From Flammula alnicola (taxonomy: Eukaryota > Basidiomycota > Agaricomycetes > Agaricales > Strophariaceae), in NCBI GenBank assembly GCA_015499995.1, contig JADNRV010000322.1:1-54621 (forward strand): a DNA stretch of 54,621 nt, given 5' to 3'. The notes under the pieces are model-generated. The model was not told the origin of the DNA, ran no database searches, and was given only the letters and a program-made list of their open reading frames with translations. Below are positions 23,996-34,597 of this stretch, one piece after another. Position 1 is the stretch's first letter, and the number at the start of each line of letters is the position of its first letter. Both the position numbers and the translations under genes were made by a program.

Positions 23996-26989
23996 TTACA
24001 GTAGCGGCGGTGACGGCAGATAGTGTGCCAAGTGAAGGTGCAGGGAAGGTGCAGGGAACAACGATGACCATGCATGATATCCATCCATCAATGCATCACA
24101 CCCGGAGGGCCGACACTGAAACGTTGACGCGTCGCCGCACCATCTCGGCATCAGCAACTGACTCGGAAGAAAGAAAGACAAGACTCGGACGCGAAAACTC
24201 CTTGTCTTTCCTTTCCTTTCCTTTCCTTTCCTTTCCTTTCCTTTCCTCAGCCTCCTCAACCCTCTACCAACCAAAGATCCAACGATGCCTGGCGCAACAT
24301 ACCGCACGAGCAGCCAATCTCCTGGCAACCAACCCACCTCAAAAACACCAACCCACCCAAACCCACCTCCCCCCCCCTCAAACACTCCCAACAACCCCCG
24401 CCCCGCCCCCGCCAACGACGACATCCCGCTCACCCCCCTGAGCACGTCCGCGCCCGCCCCCCGCAGCACCTCGCCCGCGCGGATGAACGGCGCGGTGAAC
24501 GCCGAGTGCGCTGGTGTAGATGTAGGTGTATGGGTGGTGGTGCTGTGTGACTGGGAGTTTTTGCGTTTTGGGGCTATGGGTATGGGTATGGGGGCGGAGG
24601 AGGCGGAGGGTGTTGGGGCAGTTGGGGTTGAGGTAGAGTATAAGGAGATCGGTGCGTCGGAGGAGCCCGACGTGTGATGGGGATGCGAGAGCGAGAGCGC
24701 GTGGGCGAAATGTGATGGAAAGTCGAACAGCTCCTCGTATGGGTGGTGATGCGCATGGGTGGTCGTGGTGGTGAGATGCTGGGGCTGGGGCTGGGGCTGG
24801 GGCGCGTACGGCGCGCGTCCCGAGCCGCTGCGCGGAGTGGTGCCTAGTGCAGCCGCTGCCGACGACGGAACGGCAACAACAGCCGCCCCGGACGCAGCAG
24901 ACAAACGGACAGGCACGAGCGACTTCAACTTCACCTCCGTCTGCGTCTCCACCGTACTCGAGCCCACCCCCGCACCCAACCCAGCAGCACTCGCCGACCC
25001 CCCACTTTTCACAAGCGGCACCGGACTCTCCCTCCCCCTCGAACTCTCCCTCTCCCTCGAAGTAGAAAACAACGCCTGCCTCGGGCCCTTGGGCGACAAC
25101 GGCGGAGCCGACGCGCGCTCCTCCGCCGTAGGCGCGGTGGCGATGCGCAGCCCGTGCGTGGAGGTTCTTTTCGTCGTCGTCGTCGTCGTCGTCGTCGTCG
25201 GCGCTTGTGCTTGTGCTTGTGCTTGTGTTTGTGCTTGTGCTTGTGTTTGTGGTTGTGTCAAGATTGGCGTTAGGGTTGGCGTTGGTGTCGTAGCGCCACT
25301 ACTCAACCCCGACGAAGCACTGGCACCGCCGCTCATCCTAACCGACGACGAAGCGGAGGAGGACGACGGCGGTCCATCAGCCGCTGCGCGCCGCGAGAGG
25401 GAAGCTTTCAGTATACCGTCGTCCTCATCCTCGTCCACACCATCTTTCGAATTCGAATTCGAATCCGACCTTGCCGTCTCCTTCGGCCCCCACCCGCAAG
25501 CAAACACGCCGACGACCCATTCGGCGTCGGCACAGGCGACACGCGGGGCGAGCTGCTGGGCGAGCGCTTCGGGAGCGGGAAGAGCTGCGCCTCGTCTTCC
25601 TCCTGGATCGGCGAGGCGCGCAGGCGGTCGAGCGTCATTAGGGTAGTCGGCGTTGTTGTTGTTGTTGTTGGCGTCGTCAAAGTGCCGGTGGTGGGAGATG
25701 CATATGTATATGTGGAGGAGGAGGAGGAGGAGGAGGAGGGGAGGGACAGTGAGGATATCGTGGAGCTAGAAGATACATCGCGATTGCGCTGCTTGGAGGC
25801 ACCGCCGGGGGAGTGGAGTACCTGCAGGTACGATGAGGAGGCAGAGGTGGAGGGGACAGAGGAGGACGGAGGGAACTGCGCATGATACGCCTGCTCATGG
25901 CTGAACTCGAACGACTTGCGGCGCTTATCGACCTCGTCCACCTTGAGCGCGAACGTCGACGTCGTCGTGCTGCTGCCTCCGAAAGGCGTCGCCGCCGACG
26001 ACCCCGACCCCGACCCCGGGGGTGCACCGTCAAGCGACGCCGAGAGCGCAGCGAACTGTTTCGATATCGAGAACTCCCCTGAGGATGATAACGATCTAAC
26101 ATGCTGCGCCCCCCAGCGAGCAAGTGTGCAGTAGAAGTAGACGACGAAGCATTTATAAGATCCCCCTGATCCAAACTCGCACTCCGCCTCCGCCTCGCAC
26201 CTCTCGAGAACTTCTCCTGCCACCCATCGCCCTGCTGCCACGAGAGCTCGGTGATGCGCTCGCACGCCTCGCAGCACGCGCGCAGGGGCACCGTCACCTC
26301 GTCTTTCAGGTTGCGGCGGTGGTAGATGGGCAGTGATGGGCGGCGCACGGGGGTCAGGGGCGGCGGTGTCAGGGGGGATGATGATGCGGCGGTGGTGGTG
26401 GTGGTGGTGCTGTAGCGGGAGGCGATGGGGGAGGAGGGGGGTGATCGGTGGACGAGGCAGGAGGGGAGTGTCTTGGACATGATGGGCGAGGTCGAGAAGG
26501 AGCGGCCGCGGGTTGGGGAGCGGGAGGGGCGGCGCCGGAATCTGTGTGGGGTGGGGTAGGATAGTCCGTATCGTCAGAAACAAGTTATGTAAAACGCTGA
26601 GCTTGAGCATGGGCGACGTACAGGGGTATGGGGACTCTGATGACGACCCGCGCGTCCTCGGGGCTCGGGGACCGTGCACGGCCCTCCTGCTCTGTCGTCG
26701 TCGTTGAATCCTCTCTGATAGTATCCTCCGAGACGTCGACCGACGAGGGCCCTTGTTTCTTCTTCCATAAGGGCAGCGAGTACGACTTGGTGAGGACGAG
26801 GGGCATCTTGGAGGTGCGCTGGCTGTCGGGGATGAGCACGCACTCGGTGTCGAAGCGCACGACTCGCGTGGAGAAGTCCGCAGACGACTCTGGGGAGGAT
26901 GTTGATGTTGGGGATGATGTTGAGGATGAGGCCATGCCGGGCAGGGTGAACGACCCCATGGTGGTCTGCGTGATCGTCGTGGTCGCCAT
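23996..26989 (-). CDS. Long low-complexity protein, conserved N-terminus, function unknown
   Basis: Exon 1 (26622-26989) encodes MATTTITQTTMGSFTLPG. A compact conserved-looking block follows: RVVRFDTECVLIPD, LVLTKSYSLPLWKKK. A GT-AG intron (26542-26621) then leads in frame to FRRRPSRSPTRGRSFSTSP, PIYHRRNLKDEVTVPLRACC and CERITELSW. A second likely intron (donor in TCGAGAGGTGCGA, acceptor CATCCTCAG) joins to EFSISKQFAALSAS and VDEVDKRRKSFEF. The rest is Ser/Thr/Pro/Gln repeats, including Thr-, Ala-Gln- and His-rich runs. A frame change near 25450-25510 (before FACGWGPKE) is not explained by an obvious intron, so the C-terminal half is uncertain. It carries no enzyme motif. It may be a regulatory or scaffold protein, but that is a guess. 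Confidence 0.55.
24203..24248. repeat. CTTTC pentanucleotide microsatellite
   Basis: About nine tandem copies of the five-base unit CTTTC. On the minus strand the repeat falls near the end of the low-complexity gene and reads as Lys/Gly/Glu/Arg. Because the unit is five bases, any copy-number change shifts the reading frame. Confidence 0.8.
25164..25258. repeat. GTC and CTTGTG microsatellites in a coding frame
   Basis: A run of about ten GTC triplets is followed directly by CTTGTG-like hexamers. On the minus strand they encode a polythreonine run and Ala-Gln/Thr-Gln repeats. Both units keep the frame. Confidence 0.75.
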
Positions 26990-28569
26990 CGATAGAGGGG
27001 GTGGTCACTGAACGAGGTTTGTAAAAGAAAAGAAGAAGGGAATGGTGCGATAGTTTAAGCTCTTCTGGACCACTCATCGACCACGCCCTGTCACCGGACC
27101 CTGATTTCGGCGGCTTTTAACCCCACATCCAGAATTCGAAATTGAAAAGATTATCCATGCTCTGTCTCTCCTTACACCAAGTGCCCTCTTTTCGTTCGAC
27201 GTCGACTTTCCATGCTAGGTTTTCAACTCACAAAGCGGGCGGCTCCCTCAGTTTTTCGCGCTTTACAATGCGAATAGGTACGAGTACTGTGCGTATTGAT
27301 TCTTTCTGAATTAATTCTGATGGATCAATACTTGTCAGGCAGTGTAAAGAAGCGCTAAATATATCCCCTGGGTCCGGCTGCAGTCATTAAATATCCTAGG
27401 ATGGCGATGACGGGGAGGTGGTCGACGACGACAAGACAGCGACAGCGACAAATCAGACAAATCCGAGTCGACCCACCAAGCTGACATTGACATCGTCCTC
27501 ATCCTCGAACCCTCAGAATATGCAAACCACTCTGTCCAGAAGACGTGCGCCGCTGTGCCTGAATTCACTAAGTAGTTCGACGGTACTACGTTGCTCGTCA
27601 CTCCGGCTCCGAGTAGCTCGATTATGCTGCAGGTTTGAGCTTTAGCCCAGTTTCTCGCTGGATCCAGGACACACTCAGGCTGAGCATTCAAGTCTCTGTA
27701 GGATGGCCACGTCCACGTCCATGCGGGCATCCCGTGGCCTCTTCCTCCATCGCTCAAACACACCCCGCGGGTTGAGGTGACGGAACCGGCACGGGTAATA
27801 GTATGCAGCGGTCCATGAGGATTGAAGCTTGAAGACCCAGTGTTACCCGTCCACATGACAGCCTATGTTGACGGAAGAGACTGTTTTCGGACCCGGACTG
27901 GCTTCCATCTCACGACCAACCTCTCTCTTCGTTCGAACCCAATTAACGCACGCGCAGCCAGTTTTCTCTGGCTCCGGGACACACTCAGGCTGCATTCTGG
28001 CGCTATAGCGTGGCTTGCTCTATCTGGACATACTATGGCCTCTTCCAACCCGTCCCCTTCCTCATCGCTTGAACAAATCCCGGTCGAGAGACGGGCACGG
28101 GTAATACCCCGCAGAGGGCCACGGAGGAAGACCCAGCGACGTTGATGATGGCATTGTCCTCGGATCCTAACTGGAGTCCTTACAGCTGGTACGTTCTTAC
28201 AACTCCGCAACCAACCCCACAGAGTACTACATACATAAATACTTCACTGAACCTATGATGCAAACCAGGGAGAACAACTTGTGCGTCTGACTCTAGAGTA
28301 ACTGTCTCGCGCGGGCCCGTGATCAAGGCTCTCCGAAACCATCGACTTTCCTTCCTTCAAGCTGGACAGTTCGATTCGCTGGTTGCGCCGAGTAGCTGAG
28401 CTGAATCGATGTCAATCCGGACAACAATGACCATCGCGACAAAATCCGGCAACTTACATACGAGTACATCCTGTTAAACTTTAAATTTCAAGGCGAAACC
28501 GTTGTTTCCTCAGGAGATATCGACAACCTCAGAACTTGTACGAAGAAGCTGCCTTGTCTAAATCGGTAA
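26990..28569. other. Intergenic with a diverged direct repeat
   Basis: This is the 5' flank of the low-complexity gene and space up to arm B. Two blocks, about 27650-27845 and 27957-28140, share in order CCAG(T)TTTCTC, GGACACACTCAGGCTG, TGGCCTCTTCC, GGCACGGGTAATA and GAAGACCCAG. This is a diverged tandem copy about 300 bases apart. Frames within it (27335-27856 minus) have no domain. Confidence 0.5.
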
Positions 28570-31500
28570 GTAGCGGTGTCTCTCTGGGACATGTACTTGC
28601 ACTCCTACATATCTATCTCTCAAGCCCCTATCATAAATTATGGTCATACGGCACACCACCCAAACACCATATGCCAAACACAAACTCGAGTTCCAACATA
28701 TCGCATACACCTCTCAATATTGAATGGCGCGAATTGCAACCAGCCTCCAACCCCCCTGCCCGCAAGTACACGCACCGATAATCAGTCAGGACTCAAAAGT
28801 ACTGTCCGGCTTGGCTAGTGTGACTCTTCCAGTACGCATGCTTCAAAAGTCCTCCCTTCTTGAATGAGTACATCCCATCGAGACAGCGGACGCAGGTGGT
28901 ATTAATGTAGAACCCTCCTCGGAGTCATCGGATGGTTCGTTCCCAGCTGGTAAGTGCTTTGCAACGCCGCGACTACTTATGCAGATGTCAACTTGTCTTA
29001 TTTTAGATCATTCCAAGTAGTCGGTCGCCGATCGCTGCCAGACATGTCGACTCGCTGCCCACGAACAGTTCCATTGGCATTCTTCAACGCTTCAATTTAT
29101 TTGCTAGTTACCGTGACTGGTCGACTCACGACGGGTACGATGCGCATATGATTCAGTGGGGGAGTTTATACTTGTGTAGTGACTATTTGAATACTTAATC
29201 GTATTGACAATTTAGCAACTGACAAAACCTGGAGGGCGTTAATAAATCAGCCATTCCGGATCCCTTGTTCCCAATCGCAACTCCCCTCACAGTGGACATC
29301 GTCAGCAGGCTTTCTTTCATCTCTGATGCGACCCCACGATTGAACCTTCTTGTCCTTCTGATCGACTGACTGGCATATTCCTGGAACGAAGACTCGGATG
29401 TAGAGTATGTGAATAGGTACTTACATGTACATGTATGTCTGCAAATCATTTCCTGATGAGATGGCGGCAGCCGCACAAGCTCATCGACACAGTGCACTGT
29501 AGAGTACAGGTATGATACAACCTGGACAATCAGCGCTCATGCATCTTTCGTCTTGAAAGAAGACGTCAAGTTTTTGCCAGATCATGCTCATGTGCGTAGT
29601 GCACTGTAGAGTACAGGGCGCCTAACGGATAAGTAGCGGTGTGATACAACCTGGACAATCAGCGCTCATGCATCTTTCGTCTTGAAAGAAGACGTCAAGT
29701 TTTTGCCAGATCATGTCATATTGACATGACTCGGACCTCGAGCTCAAGATAACCAACCTTGATGAGATCAATTTATGCAAACGTTATGCAAACGTTATAC
29801 AAACTCCATGAAACATATCCGTCTATGTAAATGGCCGTGTTTGAAGGCGCCTCTCCCTTCGAAAGTGGGAGGCGATTTCCGACATCAGTGCATACTTGGC
29901 ATAGTCCGTTCATTTGTTGTTTTTATTGCCATGCCCGTCGAGCGCTCGTGCATCATAGCATTGTACATACTTACTAGGCAACCAAATAGATGCCATGCAA
30001 TGTAGGTAGGACCTATAGGACCTCACTTTACAGAAGAGGTGCTGCTTTGGTCCAGTTGAGGCATAGGAATATCACGACCGGGATGGGTTGGACAATAACG
30101 TCCTTCCCGTTCCCTCAGCCCTGGTCTAAAGCTAGGATATTCCATCACCGCGCGCAAGAACGCAACAGCATCGCATCTTCCCACACAGCTTGGATTGTGC
30201 CTGTATGGAAACTGTTATCGTCTTGATCACTTTAAATAAGCGCCCTATTTTTTGTTATGTGCACTGGTCTCGCAGCAATCAAGGTGGCGCTCCAGCCTCC
30301 ATATCAGAATCATGATATTTCCTCATTGTAATGGTGTTGGAATGGACGCTGAGGGCTGAGCGCTGAGGGCTTTCGTTGGAGGACCGTGGGTGATGGTTTT
30401 GGGCTTTTAGCGAGAAGGTTTGATGAATGGCTCTCTCAGTTCTGTACTTATAGCAGAGGCACAGACGATGTAACCGCACGAATTTGAGCCATGTTTCTGG
30501 AATCGGCCTCCAAAGCTAATGCGACTACTATTGTCTCGACGCCGCTCCAGTTCTTCCCTCCTCACTTGGCGTATCAGCTCAGCGTCGCGATCTACATTTA
30601 CATCGGGTGTACTGCTGTACGTTATCGGCATATTTTCATCTCATTTATCAAACGACATTCATGTTGGACGACATAGGTGCTGATATATGATGTGCTCGAC
30701 AACTTCAAGAACGATTTCAAGCTGTTGTTCTTCTATAGAATGAAGTTACCTACTGTCCTTTACTTCGTTACCAGGTAAGCGACATCGAACATCCAGAATA
30801 TTAATTTTGCCTAAACTATTGCCACTGTTCGATAACAGGATCACTCTGCTTGCATATACCCTGGCCAGGGCAGTCTTCTTCAGTGAGTTTACATAGTATC
30901 AACCTCCATGCAATACAAACGACCCATCCTTTCATCAGCGCTACCTTTGGAAAATTGCAGCACATATTACAACGCACTCAACGCACTATTAATCATCTTC
31001 ACAGCCCATTCCTCGGCCCCACGGGCATCATCCTAATGGTGAATGACGCCCTGGTCTATGGTGCCATCGCATATCGAATTTTCCAGATGTTCCTGCGTGA
31101 CTCCGAGACCACCACACGCGCAAAGTTTTCCCAACTTGCCTTTGGCACCTCTTTGCCCATCGTATCAAAGGCCCTGATAATGGGTAGTCAGCTGTACTTT
31201 CTGTGAGTCTTCTTTTCCATTCCATCATAGAACACACCTGCATAGAACTCATGCCTTTTGGTCAAGGGTCATCTGCATCACGAATCCTTTCCTGGTAACA
31301 TGCATATACATATTTGAGGCACCACTTAACGTCATGTTCCTGGTTTGCCATTTGGTGCTCGTGAATATTCTATCTTGCCGCGTGTACCGCAATATTAAGA
31401 TGGGCCTGGGAACCGACGTCGCGATGCCACTAAATGTCATCCCCATCCATTTCGCAACCACCGAGACAGAAAGGACTACGGATCCCTCGTTCCAGACAGC

Positions 31501-31822
31501 TTTAAACAGTGACATCCTGGGTTCAAGCCAAAACCATGGCACCTCCTCCAGCGCAACTGTGATTAATATTGTCAACGTTTCTTCGGCATACAATGACGAG
31601 GGGAATATCAGCCTTGCCGACGTAACCAATGTGCACTTGGAGAAGGTTTGATAGTGGTATTCACAGAGACGGGAGATGGAGGATGGCGACTTGCATGTGC
31701 CATGTGCGCCAGGCGATTCGATAGATGACAAATTATATATTTAAACCCAACAGAAATCTTAAATAGGCCTATGTATTTCCAAAGATGGCTTGAGAAAAGG
31801 TTATCAGCAGTCGGCAGTGCTA
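28570..31822 (+). repeat. Arm B of the large inverted segmental duplication
   Basis: This is the inverted counterpart of 2352-5830, sharing the DUF6533 gene and both its flanks. Within arm B a local direct duplication is absent from arm A. At 29491-29586 and 29598-29715 the sequence AGTGCACTGTAGAGTACAGG ... CAGATCATG appears twice, the second time with a 24-base insert. The DUF6533 copy here has a deletion. Confidence 0.85.
30491..31651 (+). pseudogene. DUF6533 membrane protein copy, broken by ~190 bp deletion
   Basis: The exon plan is the same as in the intact gene at 2514-3848: MFLESASKANATTIV, then VLIYDVLDNFKNDF, ITLLAYTLARAVFF and ALPLENCSTYYNALNALLIIF. About 190 bases are missing at about 31002. 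The intact gene's VASTTALFYLRVCAVY through the loop before HGPFLGP is gone, and the frame shifts and soon meets a stop. Downstream exons are still readable (GIILMVNDALVYGAIAYRIF; VMFLVCHLVLVNILSC) to the tail LEKV. Two helices are lost, so a working seven-helix protein is unlikely. Splice sites outside the deletion are still intact, which suggests a fairly late loss of function. Confidence 0.8.
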
Positions 31823-31860
31823 GATAATAAAACGCTTAACATATTTTATCTTGCAGATAT

Positions 31861-32449
31861 ATGGGCCTCAGGGTGCTCCAATTCAACATAATTTTCTCCA
31901 TTCTCTCCATGCTGTTCATCCACGGCGGGTTTTCGTAAGTCGTGACACGCCCGCCTTAGTTGCGAAGGCTCTTAAATCGCTCATCCACCTCAATACTTAC
32001 ACATATCACAGGTACGTTACGTGGGGACGTATTCTCCCCGATCCGTTCTTCTGCCAGCGCAAGATCAGATATATGGTATGTCCTTCTGCAATCAGTTGCA
32101 CCGAATTCTCCTTCTAGTATTTGTGCAAATTTTAGGGAAAGCACGGCTCGGACTCGGAGGTTTATACCACCTTGGGCGAGTTCGATAACGAGAGGTCCAA
32201 TTACATGTTTGACATGTACTATTCCGAGCCGCACACGCATCTCACGTTTGAGGGTGTGCGTATGGTGCATGGCAATATGAACCCATATGATTTCGTCAGT
32301 CTAGGCGCGCTGCTTTCTACCTTATATTTTAGCCAACCTAATTGATTTTCTTGCTTCTATAGTTCGGCTGGTTCGCAACAACGGCTGAATGGCTCGCGAC
32401 TTATCTCTGGGCCCATTTATATTATGTACGCGTTCTCTCGAAAACGTAG
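31861..32449 (+). CDS. Small membrane-anchored protein, unrecognised
   Basis: Four exons (31861-31934, 32012-32075, 32136-32294, 32363-32449) with GT-AG introns sum to 384 nt, giving 127 residues. An N-terminal hydrophobic anchor (LQFNIIFSILSMLF) is followed by YVTWGRILPDPFFCQRK. A charged middle reads HGSDSEVYTTLGEFDNERSN and MYYSEPHTHLTFEGVRMVHG. A second hydrophobic stretch is FFGWFATTAEWLATYLW. I do not recognise the family. The frame stays open across four exons and the charged middle is well formed, which argues that it is real. The start methionine directly follows a pyrimidine-rich CTTGCAG, so an upstream exon or 5' UTR intron is possible. A 3' extension through a further intron after LYY is also possible. 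Confidence 0.6.
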
Positions 32450-33194
32450 AGACAAGAGTTTGAGGTATCTCCCGCCCTTTCCCCTCCCGCCCTTTTCCTC
32501 CAAACGTCGCCCCATTCTGGTTGAAAGGCACAAAGAAGTAATAGAAGAACTGAAGACTTGCACCGACGATCATACATGATTACATCCACCTACAGCGTAT
32601 ATTTGGGGCACGTGTATCCGAGTGAGGACCTTTCTTATAGTAATGTCGACGTCTATGGGCTGGATTGCGGGCCGATATCAAGCCCAGCGTCGAGGCTGGT
32701 AAGTCGATGTCCGTAATGTATAGATCCCAAGCAAGCGTCATAACTGGAGCCAGATCCAGGAGTCATGCTGCCCGACTTTTTCGCGACCTCGGCAGGCGAT
32801 GAGCGCATAGTAGAACTACAACGTTTCGTGGTGAGAAATTTGTGGATTCGAAGAAGTCCCTGTTCCATGATCAGCGCTCGGGGCCTAACTCTAGTCGAAC
32901 GTCGTATTTTCTTGCTGGAGGCGTACACCTCGATCTGTACACCTCGATCGAAAGGACGCAGTGTTATTAGAGTCAGAGCCGACACAGGAAAAGTTTTTCT
33001 GTCCAACCCTAAGACGAACTAGATGGAAAGGTGTGGCTGCATACACGTGTGGATAAAGGCAAGGCGCTGGAAGGTATTTGGGGTTCTTGATTACCGCCAG
33101 ACTCCATTTCGGTGTATTCGGCTTTCATCATATGCATGCATGTCCTTCTTCATCCATAGCGATAGCACAATGTCGTGTACCTGTCATTAGAGGA
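32450..33194. other. Intergenic, no supported gene
   Basis: Frames on both strands (32653-33006 minus, 32765-33022 plus) overlap and lack domains. A 13-base word, GTACACCTCGATC, is directly repeated at about 32925-32950. A short plus-strand piece near 32600-32695 (RTFLIVMSTSMGWIAG) looks membrane-like but does not join to a neighbour in frame. Confidence 0.35.
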
Positions 33195-34110
33195 TTATAA
33201 ATATTGTCGGCCGTGAATACGCTGCTCCCAAGCATGGTCCATTATCTCGCCGTACCGGGTCAGGGACATCACCACTAGGAAAAAATACACGATACCGATC
33301 GTCAATACAATTGACAGGATGATTCGGGGAGCTAATGCTTGGCCGGGAGTTGTAGGTGCTCTATTCACGTCGTCTGTCGTTCCAGTTCGCCAGATAAAGG
33401 ACATGAGGCGAGCGATGAATAACACCAAAGACCTATAAATATTGATGTTTCCTCTCAGAACGAGTAAAGACAGAGTAACTTGAAATACAGACCAGGCTAG
33501 CCATGTTGCTGGCATCGCTAAAAGCACCCATACTATGGGTGCTTATTCCAGAAAATGCCTGTTCTTATATTCTCGCACTCCTAAAAAGGTTTTGAATGGG
33601 CCCGTCAATATTTGGTTCGGTCAAGTACTGTTTAGTCGAGCAATGCTTACATGTGCCCATTCTGCTGCTTTATAGGTCTTTCGATGATCGTTCTGAAGCG
33701 GATAATGTAGATGCATCCATAGACGAGACTCATCAGAGCACAAATCATGGACAGCAGCGCTGTGTATCGGGTGATTGGATCGTATACAGCCTCTTGGATT
33801 TGCAGGATTGTCAAAATGGCGTCTCGTGGCGTCAAATCAGTTCATGACCTACATAGTCTGATAAATGATAAGGACCAGCAGGGATAGAACTTACGAGAGC
33901 AATAAGACGGAAATGACCTTGAGAGTTTTCCATTCTCGCAGAAGAGAATCACGTAATGTCGGCCGAAACTTCTTCTAGCGGTGCTGTCGGATTTGTGGGC
34001 GGTGGGAGTGTCAAGATGACTCGAAATCGGAGAAGGATCGTCTGCGTGACGGCGAACACGTCAAGCGATTCCAGTGCTAAAGGGTCGCCATTCGTCCTGG
34101 CCCGGAATAT
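33195..34110 (-). pseudogene. Multi-pass membrane protein pseudogene
   Basis: Recognisable pieces run on the minus strand: LESLDVFAVTQTILLRF and VILTLPPPTNPTAPLEE, then LRDSLLREWKTLKVISVLL in another frame. Next come LTPRDAILTILQIQEAVYDP with helix LLSMICALMSLVYGCIYIIR, a piece RTGIFWN, and WVLLAMPATWLAWSVFQ. It ends APRIILSIVLTIGIVYFFLV. The lesions are a one-base frameshift between ADI and LRDS (about 33950), a TGA just before LTPRD (about 33845) that no AG acceptor avoids, and an inserted palindrome with a TAG between FWN and WVLL (33522-33544). The layout recalls a basidiomycete integral membrane family of unknown function. Confidence 0.65.
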
Positions 34111-34597
34111 TCATATGGTTCTGAGAACTCGGGCTGCAAAGAAACGTTGGGCGCTGCGTGAAGGTCTAACTCGTAGTTTATAGCTCGAGACCCTGTAAGT
34201 ACATCCTTTATGCTGAAGGAAATTGAAGGCTTGAATGGATCAACCGGCATGAATGTGTCCGAGATGGCGAGATTTCATAGTCCACCTCAAAGTTTACGTG
34301 GAGAAGTCGTCCTCGTTGCGTGTGGGTCGAGGCAGGTGATCAAGGAGCATATTCGCGGACTTATGAAAACCAAAGAAATCACGTACGAAACTTGTCTCCA
34401 GGTTTTCAGAAGATGCGCTCCGGAACAAGCTTAACAGTGATGCGATACTGGTATTTCTCGGCCCGAAATCTTATCTTATCAGCAAGATTTCATAATTTCA
34501 TAACTCGCTTGCCCTCCTTAAGATATGGACTGCCAAGATCCGTTCCCGGCTCTGAGTCTGACTATATATCGACGTTCTGGATGCCTGCATCTTCCCC
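34111..34597. promoter_or_regulatory. PUT1 upstream region
   Basis: Upstream of proline dehydrogenase and of the pseudogene. The one clear motif is the tandem GATA word at 34471-34482. Frames here (34210-34434 plus) show no domain. Confidence 0.4.
34471..34482 (-). promoter_or_regulatory. Tandem GATA-factor site upstream of PUT1
   Basis: TTATCTTATCAG, which is CTGATAAGATAA on the other strand, has two overlapping HGATAR sites 115 bases before the PUT1 start. Nitrogen GATA activators (AreA/Nit2/Gln3) bind paired sites of this kind and control proline use in other fungi. The same 12-mer recurs at 41249-41260 and, reversed, at 9208-9219. Confidence 0.55.

Noticed and set aside
24759..25646. A 295-residue plus-strand frame with Val, Cys-Ala and Arg runs
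   Set aside because: It is the antisense reading of microsatellites inside the minus-strand low-complexity gene. It has no domain and is very biased.
29757..29805. Short repeated ATGCAAACGTT words, considered as a CRISPR or satellite
   Set aside because: Only two or three copies of about ten bases, with no regular spacers. The genome is eukaryotic.
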